Of a stretch of DNA of 64,000 nt, positions 7,779 through 16,332 are shown piece by piece. The position numbers were made by a program, and so were the translations under genes. Below the pieces are notes generated by a model, which made no database searches, was not told where the DNA came from, and was given only the letters and a program-made list of their open reading frames with translations. Source of the DNA: Sphingomonas sp. Its GTDB lineage: Bacteria > Pseudomonadota > Alphaproteobacteria > Sphingomonadales > Sphingomonadaceae. Location of the stretch: the NCBI RefSeq assembly GCF_017304635.1, contig NZ_JAFKMA010000003.1:5001-69000 (forward strand). Reading direction: 5' to 3'. Positions within the stretch are counted from its first letter, which is position 1. Each line of letters begins with the position of its first letter.

Positions 7779-9695
7779 ATGATCCGTCGCGCCGCGTTCG
7801 CCGTCCTGCTTGCCGCGTCCGCCACCACCGCGCTCGCGCAGAGCCACAATTCGAAGCCGCAGCCGGTGCCGGTGGTCGACACGATCCCGCCCGCGGTCGA
7901 CACCCCCTATCCCGGCACGATGACGATCGACATCGACGCGACCGACACCGCGCGCGGCATCTTCACCATCCATCAGACCATCCCAGTCGCCAAGACCGGC
8001 GACTTCGTGCTGCTGTTTCCGAAATGGGTGCCCGGCGGCCACACTCCGCGCAACGAGATCGAGAAGATGGTCGGCCTGCGCGTGACGGGCGGCGGCAAGG
8101 CGATCCCGTGGACTCGAGACACAGTCGACATGTACGCCTTTCACCTCGACGTGCCGCGCGGCGTGAAGACGCTTCAGGTCGATTTCCAGTACGCCACCGC
8201 GACTCGCGCCGACCAGGGCCGCACGATGGTGACGCCCAACCTCATCAGCCTGGAGCCGATCGTCACCAGCTTCTACCCCGCCGGCTATTTCGTGCGGCAA
8301 ATCCCGGTGAAGCTGACGGTGAAATATCCGGAGGGCTGGACCGCGGCGTCGGCACTGAACGCACGCGTGTCGGGATCGACCTACAGCTACGAGCCGACCA
8401 ATTACGAGATCCTGATCGACTCCCCGATCCTGGCCGGGCGCTATTACCGGAAGTTCGCGCTGTCGCCGCAGGTCAACCTGAACGCCTTCGCCGACAATCC
8501 GCAGGAGCTGGCGGCGGCGACGCCGGAGATGATCGCCGCGCACAAGGGCATCGTCGACCAGGCGGTGAAACTGTTCGCCGCGCAGCATTACGACCATTAC
8601 GAATTCCTGATGTCGATCTCCAACGAGCTCGGCGGGATCGGGCTCGAGCATCACCGCTCGACCGAGATCGGGGTGCGGCTGGGCTATTTCAGCGAGTGGG
8701 CGATGAATGCCGCCTCGCGCAACGTCGTGCCGCACGAATACACTCATAGCTGGGACGGCAAATTCCGCCGCGGCGCCGAATTGTGGACGCCCGATTATCG
8801 GTACCCGATGCGCGACATGAGCCTGTGGGTGTACGAAGGGCAGACGCAGTTCTGGGGCTATGTCCTCCAGGCGCGCGCGGGTCTGGTCAGCAAGCAGGAC
8901 ACGCTCGACCAATATGCCGCGATCGCCGCGAACCTCGACAACACGCCGGGCCGCAACTGGCGCGCGCTGATCGACACCACCAACAGCCCGATCATCTCCA
9001 ACCGCAAGCCGATGGCGTGGACCAGCTATCAGCGCGGGGAGGAATATTACAACGAGGGCCTGCTGGTCTGGATGGAAGTCGATTCGATCCTGCGCGAACG
9101 CAGCCATGGCACCAGGTCGATGGACGATTTCGCGAAGGCGTTCTTCGGCATCAACGATGGCGACTGGGGCGAGGTGACGTACACGTTCGACGACGTCGTC
9201 CGCACGCTCAACGACATCCAGCCGTACGACTGGCGCGGCTTCCTCACCAAGCGCCTGACCGAAGTCGGTCAGCCTGCCCCGATCGGCGGGTTCGAGCGCA
9301 ACGGCTACAAACTGGTCTATACCGACGTGCCGACGACGGCGACGCGGCCGAGCGACCCGTCGCGGCGGATGGCCGACTTCAACTATTCGCTCGGGCTCGG
9401 CATCGGCAGCGACGGCACGCTGTCGACGGTCCGCTGGGGCAGCCCGGCGTTCGACGCGGGCCTGACGGTCGGCGATGCGATCATCGCGGTCGGCGACATG
9501 GGCTATAGCGAGGCGCGGCTGAAGGCGGCGGTGGTCGCGGCGCGCGGGACGAAGGAGCCGATCGTGCTGACGATCAAGGCCGGCGAACAGGTCCGCACGG
9601 TCAAGCTCGATTACCATGACGGGCTGCGCTACCCGCATCTGGTCAAGGTCGGCACCGGCGAAACCGGACTGGACAAACTTCTCAGCCCCCGCTGA
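7779..9695 (+). CDS. M61 family metallopeptidase with PDZ domain
   Basis: A 638-residue exported zinc peptidase of the glycyl-aminopeptidase (M61) family. A signal peptide occupies residues 1-21 (cleavage after ALAQ). The N-terminal beta domain is followed by the thermolysin-like catalytic core with the HEYTH zinc motif near residue 318 and the third ligand in VYEGQTQFWG about 30 residues later. A PDZ domain follows near residues 530-610 (LGIGSDGTLSTVRWGSPAFDAGL, TVGDAIIAVGD). It is expected in the periplasm and acts on peptides with small N-terminal residues by family precedent. The start is preceded by an AAGGAAAGG ribosome-binding site inside a potential hairpin. Confidence 0.93.
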   Translation: MIRRAAFAVLLAASATTALAQSHNSKPQPVPVVDTIPPAVDTPYPGTMTIDIDATDTARGIFTIHQTIPVAKTGDFVLLFPKWVPGGHTPRNEIEKMVGLRVTGGGKAIPWTRDTVDMYAFHLDVPRGVKTLQVDFQYATATRADQGRTMVTPNLISLEPIVTSFYPAGYFVRQIPVKLTVKYPEGWTAASALNARVSGSTYSYEPTNYEILIDSPILAGRYYRKFALSPQVNLNAFADNPQELAAATPEMIAAHKGIVDQAVKLFAAQHYDHYEFLMSISNELGGIGLEHHRSTEIGVRLGYFSEWAMNAASRNVVPHEYTHSWDGKFRRGAELWTPDYRYPMRDMSLWVYEGQTQFWGYVLQARAGLVSKQDTLDQYAAIAANLDNTPGRNWRALIDTTNSPIISNRKPMAWTSYQRGEEYYNEGLLVWMEVDSILRERSHGTRSMDDFAKAFFGINDGDWGEVTYTFDDVVRTLNDIQPYDWRGFLTKRLTEVGQPAPIGGFERNGYKLVYTDVPTTATRPSDPSRRMADFNYSLGLGIGSDGTLSTVRWGSPAFDAGLTVGDAIIAVGDMGYSEARLKAAVVAARGTKEPIVLTIKAGEQVRTVKLDYHDGLRYPHLVKVGTGETGLDKLLSPR

Positions 9696-9853
9696 CGCGG
9701 TTTTTTCCAACTTTCGGCCAACGGCATACCGGAAACGACGCGATTTCGCATAAAACGGCGGTGGTCAACGCGCCGCCGCCGGGGTAAGCGCGCGCCGCCC
9801 GATCATCCGGCGCCGCGCTCTCCTGGCCGGCGCCTTTTCCAAACAGGACCATC

Positions 9854-10390
9854 ATGAACATCGACCTGATCCCGACCGGCGACAATCCGCCCGAGAGCCT
9901 CAACGTCGTCATCGAGGTGCCGGTTGGCGGCGAGCCGGTGAAGTACGAATTCGACAAGAAATCGGGCGCACTGTTCGTCGATCGCATCCTGCACACGCCG
10001 ATGCGCTACCCCGCCAATTACGGCTTCGTGCCGCACACGCTGAGCCCCGACGGCGACCCGCTCGACGCGCTGGTGATCGCGCGCTCGCCGTTCGTGCCGG
10101 GCTGCGTCGTGCGCGCGCGGCCGATCGGCGTGCTGAACCTGGAGGACGAGCATGGCGGCGACGAAAAGCTGATCTGCGTCCCCGTCGATTCGACCTTCCC
10201 ATATTATTCGGACGTCGGCGAGCGGCAGGACCTGCCGTCGATCGTGCTCCAGCAGATCGAGCACTTCTTCACCCACTACAAGGATCTGGAAGCCGAGAAG
10301 TGGGTCCGCATCGGCAAGTGGGGCGACGCCGACGACGCGAAGCGCATCGTGCTGGAGGCGATCGACCGCGCGAAGGAAGCGAAGGCGTAA
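9854..10390 (+). CDS. ppa: Inorganic pyrophosphatase
   Basis: A family I soluble pyrophosphatase of 178 residues, hydrolysing PPi to phosphate in the cytoplasm to drive biosynthetic reactions. Seen directly are EVPVGGEPVKYEFDKKSGALFVDR, the PANYGFVPHT block, and the metal-binding DGDPLDALVI (D-x-D-P-x-D signature) followed by VPVDSTFPYYSDV. A CAGGA ribosome-binding site precedes the ATG. Single gene. Confidence 0.97.
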   Translation: MNIDLIPTGDNPPESLNVVIEVPVGGEPVKYEFDKKSGALFVDRILHTPMRYPANYGFVPHTLSPDGDPLDALVIARSPFVPGCVVRARPIGVLNLEDEHGGDEKLICVPVDSTFPYYSDVGERQDLPSIVLQQIEHFFTHYKDLEAEKWVRIGKWGDADDAKRIVLEAIDRAKEAKA

Positions 10391-10406
10391 ACGTGCGCGG
10401 GCGCGC

Positions 10407-10886
10407 TCAGTCGCGCCCGGCCAGCCTGTCGAGCGCCGTGCCGCTGACGCGGCGGACGGTCCATTCGTCCAGGCTCTCCGCCCCCATCGCGGTGTAGAAC
10501 TCGACCGCGGGCATGTTCCAGTCGAGCACCGCCCATTCGAACCGCGCGCAGTCGCGGTCGATCGCCAACCCCGCGAGGTGACGGAGCAGCGCGGTGCCGA
10601 CGCCCGACCCCCGCGCGTCGGGCGTCACGTACAGATCCTCGAGATAGAGGCCCTTGCGCCCCGACCAGGTCGAGAAATTGTGGAAGAACAGCGCAAAGCC
10701 GACCGCCGTGCCGTCACGCTCGGCGATCACCGCCTCGGCCGAGCGTTCGGCGAACAGCGCATGGGCCAGCATGTCCTCGGTCGCGACCACGGCGTCGGGC
10801 TCGCGCTCGAACGCAGCGAGTTCGCGGACCAATCGCAGGATAAGCGCGACATCGCTCGGTACGGCTGGTCGGATCATCAGCTTCAC
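10407..10886 (-). CDS. GNAT N-acetyltransferase
   Basis: A 159-residue single-domain GNAT protein. The acetyl-CoA-binding motif is in LYLEDLYVTPDARGSGVGTALLRHLAG (Q/R-x-x-G-x-G/A type), followed by FEWAVLDWNMPAVEFYTAMGAESL. This profile resembles the diamine/spermidine N-acetyltransferase-like branch, but the substrate is not determined. The GTG at 10886 overlaps the stop of the upstream DMT gene (GTGA), so the two are translationally coupled; an ATG three codons later (10877) is an alternative. Confidence 0.85.
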   Translation of the reverse strand: MKLMIRPAVPSDVALILRLVRELAAFEREPDAVVATEDMLAHALFAERSAEAVIAERDGTAVGFALFFHNFSTWSGRKGLYLEDLYVTPDARGSGVGTALLRHLAGLAIDRDCARFEWAVLDWNMPAVEFYTAMGAESLDEWTVRRVSGTALDRLAGRD

Positions 10887-11776
10887 AGCGCTGCCTCCAC
10901 ATCGGTCACGTCGCGCCGGCGCGCGGCGATCAGGCAGCCCAGGATGATGAGCGCCGCCCCGGTCAGCGTATAGGGCGCGACCGGCTCGCGGAACACCACC
11001 CAGCCCCACAGCGACGCCCAGACGAACCCGGTATATTCGGTCGGCGCCAGATAGTTCGCCTCGCCCCGCGCATAGGCCCAGGCCAGGATCAGCAGCGACA
11101 CCGTCGCCAGCGCCGCCGCCCCGACGATCGCCGGCACGTGCTGCGCGTCCGGCATGCGAACCATGAACGGCGCCACACACGCGAAGATCGCGCCGACGAT
11201 CACGCTCTGGAAGAACGCGACTTCGCTCGGCCCGGCGACCAGCGCCTGCTGCCGCATCAGCACGATGTTGTAGGCGTAGCAGACCGCCGAGATCAGCACC
11301 GCGATCGTGCCACGAAAGCGGTCGGGATCGGGCGCCGTCGTCGCCTGGCCGAGCAGGATGACGCCGACCCCGGCGAAGGCGACTATCGCCGCCACGATCG
11401 CTCGGCGGGGGATATGCTCGTGCAGCACCAGCGCCGCGCCGAACAGAGCGAGCAAAGGTGCGATGAACGCCAGCGCGATCGCCTGCGCCATAGGCACGCG
11501 CGCCAGCCCCCAGAAGAACGTCACCGCCATCACCGCCGACACGCCCCCGCGGATCAGGTGCACGCGCATCACGTGGCGCGACGGCCAGCCCCGCCGCCGC
11601 GGCAGATAGAGCAGCCCGGTCAGTACGATCCCGGCCAGCGTCCGCCAGAACAACGTATCGATCGCGCCGATCTGCCGCACGAGCCCCTTCATCACCGCGT
11701 CCATCGACGAGAAGATCGCGATGCCGAGCACCGCGACCGCGAAGACGACCGGCTGGGATGGTGCGGGGCGGGACAT
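10883..11776 (-). CDS. EamA/DMT family transporter
   Basis: A 297-residue inner-membrane protein with ten predicted transmembrane helices in two EamA repeats (roughly residues 10-140 and 155-290). The second repeat contains the family-typical ANYLAPTEYTGFVWASLWGWVVFREP. Likely exports metabolites or drugs; the substrate is unknown. The start at 11776 (MSRPAPSQPVVF) is chosen because the longer frame to 11857 translates a REP repeat (SRFRGDDG). Coupled to the downstream GNAT gene. Confidence 0.9.
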   Translation of the reverse strand: MSRPAPSQPVVFAVAVLGIAIFSSMDAVMKGLVRQIGAIDTLFWRTLAGIVLTGLLYLPRRRGWPSRHVMRVHLIRGGVSAVMAVTFFWGLARVPMAQAIALAFIAPLLALFGAALVLHEHIPRRAIVAAIVAFAGVGVILLGQATTAPDPDRFRGTIAVLISAVCYAYNIVLMRQQALVAGPSEVAFFQSVIVGAIFACVAPFMVRMPDAQHVPAIVGAAALATVSLLILAWAYARGEANYLAPTEYTGFVWASLWGWVVFREPVAPYTLTGAALIILGCLIAARRRDVTDVEAAL

Positions 11777-11800
11777 GGCGTGCGGATAGCGTGCCTCCAC

Positions 11801-11922
11801 CCAACCGTCATCCCCGCGAAAGCGGGAACCCATCTCCTGCCGTCGGCCCGAACGCAAGGGCGGCTTCGGTCGCTGCGGGAGGTGGGTTCCCGCTTTCGCG
11901 GGGATGACGGTAGGAGGGTTGG
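11801..11922. repeat. Inverted pair of REP elements (family C)
   Basis: GTCATCCCCGCGAAAGCGGG (in 11807-11831) and its inverse TTCCCGCTTTCGCGGGGATG (in 11887-11911) face each other across ~55 bases, with outer CCAACC/GGTTGG ends. This is a BIME-like arrangement. Single copies or variants of the same family recur at 25450-25477, 30498-30530 and 30567-30592. Confidence 0.85.
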
Positions 11923-11925
11923 TCT

Positions 11926-12447
11926 TTATTTCAGCGTCATCGTGTCGCCGCTGATCGCCACGCTGTCGAGGTGACGGAGAAAGTTCTGGCCCAAGAGCGA
12001 GACCGTCAACCCGTCGATCACCAGCGCGCGGACGCCGTCGACCCGCTTGCCGTCGAGCACGACGTCGCGCAGTTCGACCTCCTGCCCCTGCAACGCCCCG
12101 CCCGCGCCGGTCCCGACGGTGGTGAACTGCGCCGGGTCGAACTGGACGCCGGCGCGGCGGGCATCGTCCTGAGTCAGAGCGACGACGCTGGCGCCGGTAT
12201 CGACGACGAACTTGATCGGCTCGCCGTTGACGTCGGCGACGGTGGAGAAATGGCCGTTGTCCTGCCGCTCGATCACGGTCGGCTGCGGCACATCGGCGAC
12301 GGTGACGGAGGCGGCCAGCGGGCGCGTCGTTGCCGCCGACGACGCGGCGGGGACCGGGGCTACCACGACCCCGCGCGGCTTGCCGCTCGGCCAGGCGAGC
12401 CCGATCGCGACGCCGACCACCATCACCGAAACGAGTGCGACCTTCAT
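11926..12447 (-). CDS. Retropepsin-like aspartic protease (TIGR02281-type)
   Basis: A 173-residue membrane-anchored protein. One N-terminal transmembrane/signal segment (residues ~3-17) and an Ala/Pro linker lead to a clan AA retropepsin domain. The domain shows the catalytic DTGA in KFVVDTGASVVALTQDDARRAG and the LLGQNFLRHLDSV flap region. Single-domain bacterial retropepsins of this type are presumed to dimerise and face the periplasm. The physiological substrate is unknown. Confidence 0.88.
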   Translation of the reverse strand: MKVALVSVMVVGVAIGLAWPSGKPRGVVVAPVPAASSAATTRPLAASVTVADVPQPTVIERQDNGHFSTVADVNGEPIKFVVDTGASVVALTQDDARRAGVQFDPAQFTTVGTGAGGALQGQEVELRDVVLDGKRVDGVRALVIDGLTVSLLGQNFLRHLDSVAISGDTMTLK

Positions 12448-12507
12448 GCCGCCCGCGCTAACGCCATCGGCTTAGGGCGCGCTTGCCCGTTATGGTGAAC
12501 GCCGCGC

Positions 12508-12993
12508 TTACCGTGCCGGCGCGGCGGCGAAATAGTCGTAGATCGCGGTTTCGCTGCGCGTCGACGCATTGTGCCAGGTCGGCGCGTCGGCGAGGTTGAG
12601 CGGCTTGCCGGCCGAATCGAGCACCAGCACGGTCGGCGTGCCCTTGATCCCGTCGAGCCCGAAGCGCCGTGCGAGGTCGAGGTTGCGATCCTTCTGCCCC
12701 ACGTCGATCCAGGCGATGACGTAGCGCGGCGCCAGCATCGCGCGGAACCGCGGCGTCGCGAACCAGCCGGCGAGCGCGCGGCTGTCGTGACACCAGTTCG
12801 CGCCGAATACCAGGATCACGCGATGGCCGTCCGCTTTCGCCCGCGCCAGCACCGCGGCGACGTCGCCCGGTCCCTTCGTCGGATCGCCGAACGGCTTCGC
12901 TTCGGGATGCGCCACCGCGACCGGCGGCGCGTCTCTCGCCACCGCCGTGACCGGCGCCAGCATCGCGGCCAGCGTGAGCGCCACCTGCCTCAC
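12508..12993 (-). CDS. Thioredoxin-fold periplasmic protein
   Basis: A 161-residue protein with an N-terminal signal peptide (residues ~1-22, [17 protein letters not shown]) and a thioredoxin-like domain. In place of CxxC it has [13 protein letters not shown], leaving only one cysteine in the active-site position (W-C-H-D-S), so a classical disulfide exchange is unlikely. [18 protein letters not shown] supplies the conserved cis-Pro. The GTG at 12993 overlaps the ispG stop (GTGA), so it is coupled to ispG, although no functional link is obvious. Confidence 0.82.
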   Translation of the reverse strand: MRQVALTLAAMLAPVTAVARDAPPVAVAHPEAKPFGDPTKGPGDVAAVLARAKADGHRVILVFGANWCHDSRALAGWFATPRFRAMLAPRYVIAWIDVGQKDRNLDLARRFGLDGIKGTPTVLVLDSAGKPLNLADAPTWHNASTRSETAIYDYFAAAPAR

Positions 12994-14105
12994 GCGGCGC
13001 GCGCCTGCTCGCCCGCCTCGATCTCCGCGGCCTTCGCCTCGACCAGCTTGACGATATGCTCGATCATGTCGGCGTCCTGCACGTGATGATCGGTAACGCC
13101 TGACAGATACACCATATGCTTGCCGTTGCCGCCGCCGGTGATGCCGATATCGGTCTCGCGCGCCTCGCCCGGGCCGTTGACGACGCAGCCGAGCACCGAG
13201 AGGCTCATCGGTGTGCGGATATGCTGGAGCCGTTCCTCCAGCGCCTGCACCGTGCGGATCACGTCGAAGCCCTGCCGCGCGCAGCTCGGGCACGACACCA
13301 CGCGCACGCCGCGATTGCGGATACCCAGCGCCTTCAGAATCTCGAACCCGACGCGCACTTCGTCCTCGGGCTCGGCCGAGAGCGAGACGCGGATCGTGTC
13401 GCCGATCCCGTACCAGAGAAGCGAACCGATCCCGATCGAGGACTTGACCGTCCCGCCGACGAACCCGCCCGCCTCGGTAATGCCCAGGTGCAGCGGACAG
13501 TCAACGACCTCGGCGAGTTGCTGGTACGCGGCGACCGCGAGGAACAGATCGCTGGCCTTCACCGCCACCTTGAACTCGTGGAAGTCGCGATCCTGTAGCA
13601 GCTTGATATGATCGAGCGCGCTTTCGACCAGCGCGTCGGGGCACGGCTCGCCGTACTTCTCCAGCAGGTCCTTTTCGAGCGACCCGGCATTGACGCCAAT
13701 GCGGATCGCGCAGCCATTGGCCTTCGCCGCCGCCACGACCTCGTTCACGCGTTCGGCCGAACCGATATTGCCGGGATTGATGCGCAAACATGCCGCCCCC
13801 GCATCCGCCGCCTCCAGCGCGCGCTTGTAGTGGAAATGGATGTCGGCGACGATCGGCACGCGCGCCGCCCGCACGATCTGCTTCAGCGCGGCGGTCGAAT
13901 CGGTGTCCGGGCACGACACGCGGATGATGTCGACCCCGGCCTCCTCGCAGCGGCGAATCTGGTCGATCGTCGCGCGCGGGTCGCTGGTCGGCGTGTTGGT
14001 CATCGTCTGGACGGTGACGGGCGCATCGCCGCCGACGGGGACGTTGCCGACCATGATCTGGCGGCTCTTGCGGCGCGTGATGTCGCGCCAGGGACGGACT
14101 GACAT
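12990..14105 (-). CDS. ispG: 4-hydroxy-3-methylbut-2-enyl diphosphate synthase (IspG/GcpE)
   Basis: Penultimate step of the MEP isoprenoid pathway, converting MEcPP to HMBPP with a [4Fe-4S] cluster. The 371-residue protein begins [17 protein letters not shown]. It has the TIM-barrel stretch [20 protein letters not shown], the cluster cysteines in [15 protein letters not shown] and [11 protein letters not shown], and the conserved terminal [17 protein letters not shown]. Followed by a coupled thioredoxin-fold gene. Confidence 0.97.
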   Translation of the reverse strand: MSVRPWRDITRRKSRQIMVGNVPVGGDAPVTVQTMTNTPTSDPRATIDQIRRCEEAGVDIIRVSCPDTDSTAALKQIVRAARVPIVADIHFHYKRALEAADAGAACLRINPGNIGSAERVNEVVAAAKANGCAIRIGVNAGSLEKDLLEKYGEPCPDALVESALDHIKLLQDRDFHEFKVAVKASDLFLAVAAYQQLAEVVDCPLHLGITEAGGFVGGTVKSSIGIGSLLWYGIGDTIRVSLSAEPEDEVRVGFEILKALGIRNRGVRVVSCPSCARQGFDVIRTVQALEERLQHIRTPMSLSVLGCVVNGPGEARETDIGITGGGNGKHMVYLSGVTDHHVQDADMIEHIVKLVEAKAAEIEAGEQARAA

Positions 14106-14243
14106 GGGGAGCGCCTATACGCCGAACGCCGCTCCGCGCCAAGGTAATCGCCACGGTCGAGGGAACGACGAGCCGCGCGAAATATTGTCGCAGATCATGT
14201 CGTTTTGCACATTCAGCGTTGCCCGGCCGGCGCCCGCCTCTAC

Positions 14244-15479
14244 ATGGCGCCCGCGATGAGACGGCATTACGGCATGGACTGGTTGAGGATCGGCGCGTTC
14301 GCGCTCCTGATCCTGTATCATGCCGCGATGGTGTTCACGCCCTGGGGCTTCCATGTGAAGACCGAGCGACCGATCGAATGGATGTCGGTCGCGATGCTCA
14401 TCACCAATCCGTGGCGGCTGACGCTGCTGTTCCTGGTGTCGGGCTATGCCAGCCGCGCCTTGCTCGCCAAGTCAGACGGGGTCGGCGCGTTCCTGTCGAG
14501 CCGGACCGCGCGCCTGCTGATCCCCCTGGCGTTCGGCATCGCGGTGATGGTGCCGCCGCAAAGCTGGGTCGAGCTGGTGACTCAGCACGCCTATCCGCAC
14601 GGCTTCGGCTATTTCCTGCTGCACGATTATTTCGCGTTCGACGATGCGGTCGGGATCGGCCTGCCGACCTGGAACCACCTCTGGTTCGTCGCCTATCTGT
14701 TCACATATACCGCTGCGCTCGCCCTATTGCTCGTCCTGCCCTGGCCGGCGCGGACGCAGCATTGGTTCGATCGCGCGTTCGGCGGGTGGCGCGCGCTGGT
14801 GCTGCCGACGCTGTACCTGATCCTGAGCCAGGTCGTCATCTTCCACCGCTGGGCCGATACGCAGGATCTGATCCACGACGGCACCGCGCATCTGGCGTTC
14901 TTCCCCGCGTTTCTGTTCGGGTTCGCGCTGGCCCGCTCGCCGAGCGTCATGGCCGGGTTTGTGCGCTGGTGGCCGGTCGCGGCGGTGCTGGCGGCGGGCA
15001 GCTACGCGGTCGGCGCCGGGATCGAGCTGGCCTATCCCGACGGCGGACCCTTTCCGCCGCCGTGGATCGCCGACCAGATGCTGGTCGCGCACCAGATCCA
15101 GTCCTGGACGACCGTCGCCGCCCTGGTCGGCATCGCCGAACGCTACCTCAATCGCGACGCCCCGTTCCGCAGCATGCTGACGGAGGCGGTGTTCCCCTTC
15201 TACCTGATCCACCAGACGATCATCGTGCTGGTCGAATATTGGGTGCGACCGCTCGGGATCGGCGCGGCGGGGGAATTCAGCGTGCTGGTGATCGCGACCG
15301 TCGCCGGTTGCTGGGCGTTCTACCGCATCGGGCGCGAGATCGGCTGGCTGCGCCCGTTGATCGGGTTGCGGCGGCTGGGTCCGGAGCCTAGGGCGTCGGG
15401 CCATGACCGACCCCAAGAGCTGGACGCTCGTGATCCATGGCGGCGCCGGCGAAATCGCCCGCAGCCGGACCTCGCCTGA
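14244..15479 (+). CDS. Acyltransferase 3 family membrane protein
   Basis: About 411 residues with 10-11 transmembrane helices. The family hallmarks are RHYGMDWLRIGAFALLILYHAAM at the N terminus, the R-x-x-R-L-L-I-P-L segment, LPTWNHLWFVAYLF, and the late FYLIHQTIIVLVEYW motif. Such enzymes transfer acyl groups to surface glycans or other extracytoplasmic acceptors; the substrate is unknown. The start is uncertain: MAPAMRRHYG at 14244 or MRRHYG at 14256, with no strong ribosome-binding site for either. The last 77 bases overlap the start of the isoaspartyl peptidase gene in another frame. Confidence 0.85.
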   Translation: MAPAMRRHYGMDWLRIGAFALLILYHAAMVFTPWGFHVKTERPIEWMSVAMLITNPWRLTLLFLVSGYASRALLAKSDGVGAFLSSRTARLLIPLAFGIAVMVPPQSWVELVTQHAYPHGFGYFLLHDYFAFDDAVGIGLPTWNHLWFVAYLFTYTAALALLLVLPWPARTQHWFDRAFGGWRALVLPTLYLILSQVVIFHRWADTQDLIHDGTAHLAFFPAFLFGFALARSPSVMAGFVRWWPVAAVLAAGSYAVGAGIELAYPDGGPFPPPWIADQMLVAHQIQSWTTVAALVGIAERYLNRDAPFRSMLTEAVFPFYLIHQTIIVLVEYWVRPLGIGAAGEFSVLVIATVAGCWAFYRIGREIGWLRPLIGLRRLGPEPRASGHDRPQELDARDPWRRRRNRPQPDLA

Positions 15480-16332
15480 GACCGACGCGGCCCTGCGCGA
15501 CGCACTCGCGCGCGCGCTGACGGCCGGCGGCGACATCCTGAGCAGCGGCGGCGCGGCGCTCGACGCGGTCGAGGCGGCGGTGCGCGTGCTGGAGGACGAT
15601 CCGCACTTCAACGCCGGGCGCGGTTCGGCCTTCACGTTCGAGGGCACCAACGAGCTCGACGCGGCGATCATGGCCGGCGACACGCTCGCCGCCGGATCGA
15701 TCGCCGGGGTGACCGCGACGAAAAACCCGGTGACGCTGGCGCGCGCGGTGATGGAGCAGAGCAGCCACGTCCTGCTCGGGCGCGAGGGTGCCGACCAGTT
15801 CAGCCGCGACCACGACCTCGAACAGACCGACCCCGCCTGGTTCGCGACCCCAGAGCGCCGCCGCCAACTCGACGAATTGCTGGCGAACGGCGGCAAATAC
15901 GATGTCGAAATGAAATACGGCACGGTCGGCGCGGTGGCACGCGACACAAGCGGCCACCTCGCCGCCGCGACCTCGACCGGCGGGGTGACCGGCAAGCGCT
16001 GGGGACGGATCGGCGATTCGCCGCTGATCGGCGCAGGCACCTATGCCGACGATCGCGGCGCCGCCGTCTCGTGCACCGGCGCCGGCGAGTTCTTCATCCG
16101 CGAAAGCGTCGCCTTCCAGATCAACGCTCGCGTCCGCTTCCTGGGCGAGCCGCTACAGGTCGCCGCCGACACGGTGATGGCCGAGGTCAAGGCATTGGGC
16201 GGCACCGGCGGCGTCATCGTCACCGCCGCCGACGGCGACGCGGCCTGGAGCTTCACCACCAGCAGCATGTATCGCGGGCGCGCGTCGTCGGACGGCGCGG
16301 CGGTGGTCGCGCTCTACGCCGACGAGGACTGA
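15403..16332 (+). CDS. iaaA: Isoaspartyl peptidase/L-asparaginase (Ntn hydrolase)
   Basis: A 309-residue type III asparaginase precursor that cleaves itself before a catalytic threonine. The predicted nucleophile is Thr174 in KYGTVGAVARD, followed by AAATSTGG. The N terminus has WTLVIHGGAGEI, and the alpha subunit includes DPHFNAGRGSAFTFEG. It hydrolyses beta-aspartyl (isoAsp) dipeptides and L-asparagine. Its TGA overlaps the ATG of the next gene (TGATG). Confidence 0.94.
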   Translation: MTDPKSWTLVIHGGAGEIARSRTSPETDAALRDALARALTAGGDILSSGGAALDAVEAAVRVLEDDPHFNAGRGSAFTFEGTNELDAAIMAGDTLAAGSIAGVTATKNPVTLARAVMEQSSHVLLGREGADQFSRDHDLEQTDPAWFATPERRRQLDELLANGGKYDVEMKYGTVGAVARDTSGHLAAATSTGGVTGKRWGRIGDSPLIGAGTYADDRGAAVSCTGAGEFFIRESVAFQINARVRFLGEPLQVAADTVMAEVKALGGTGGVIVTAADGDAAWSFTTSSMYRGRASSDGAAVVALYADED

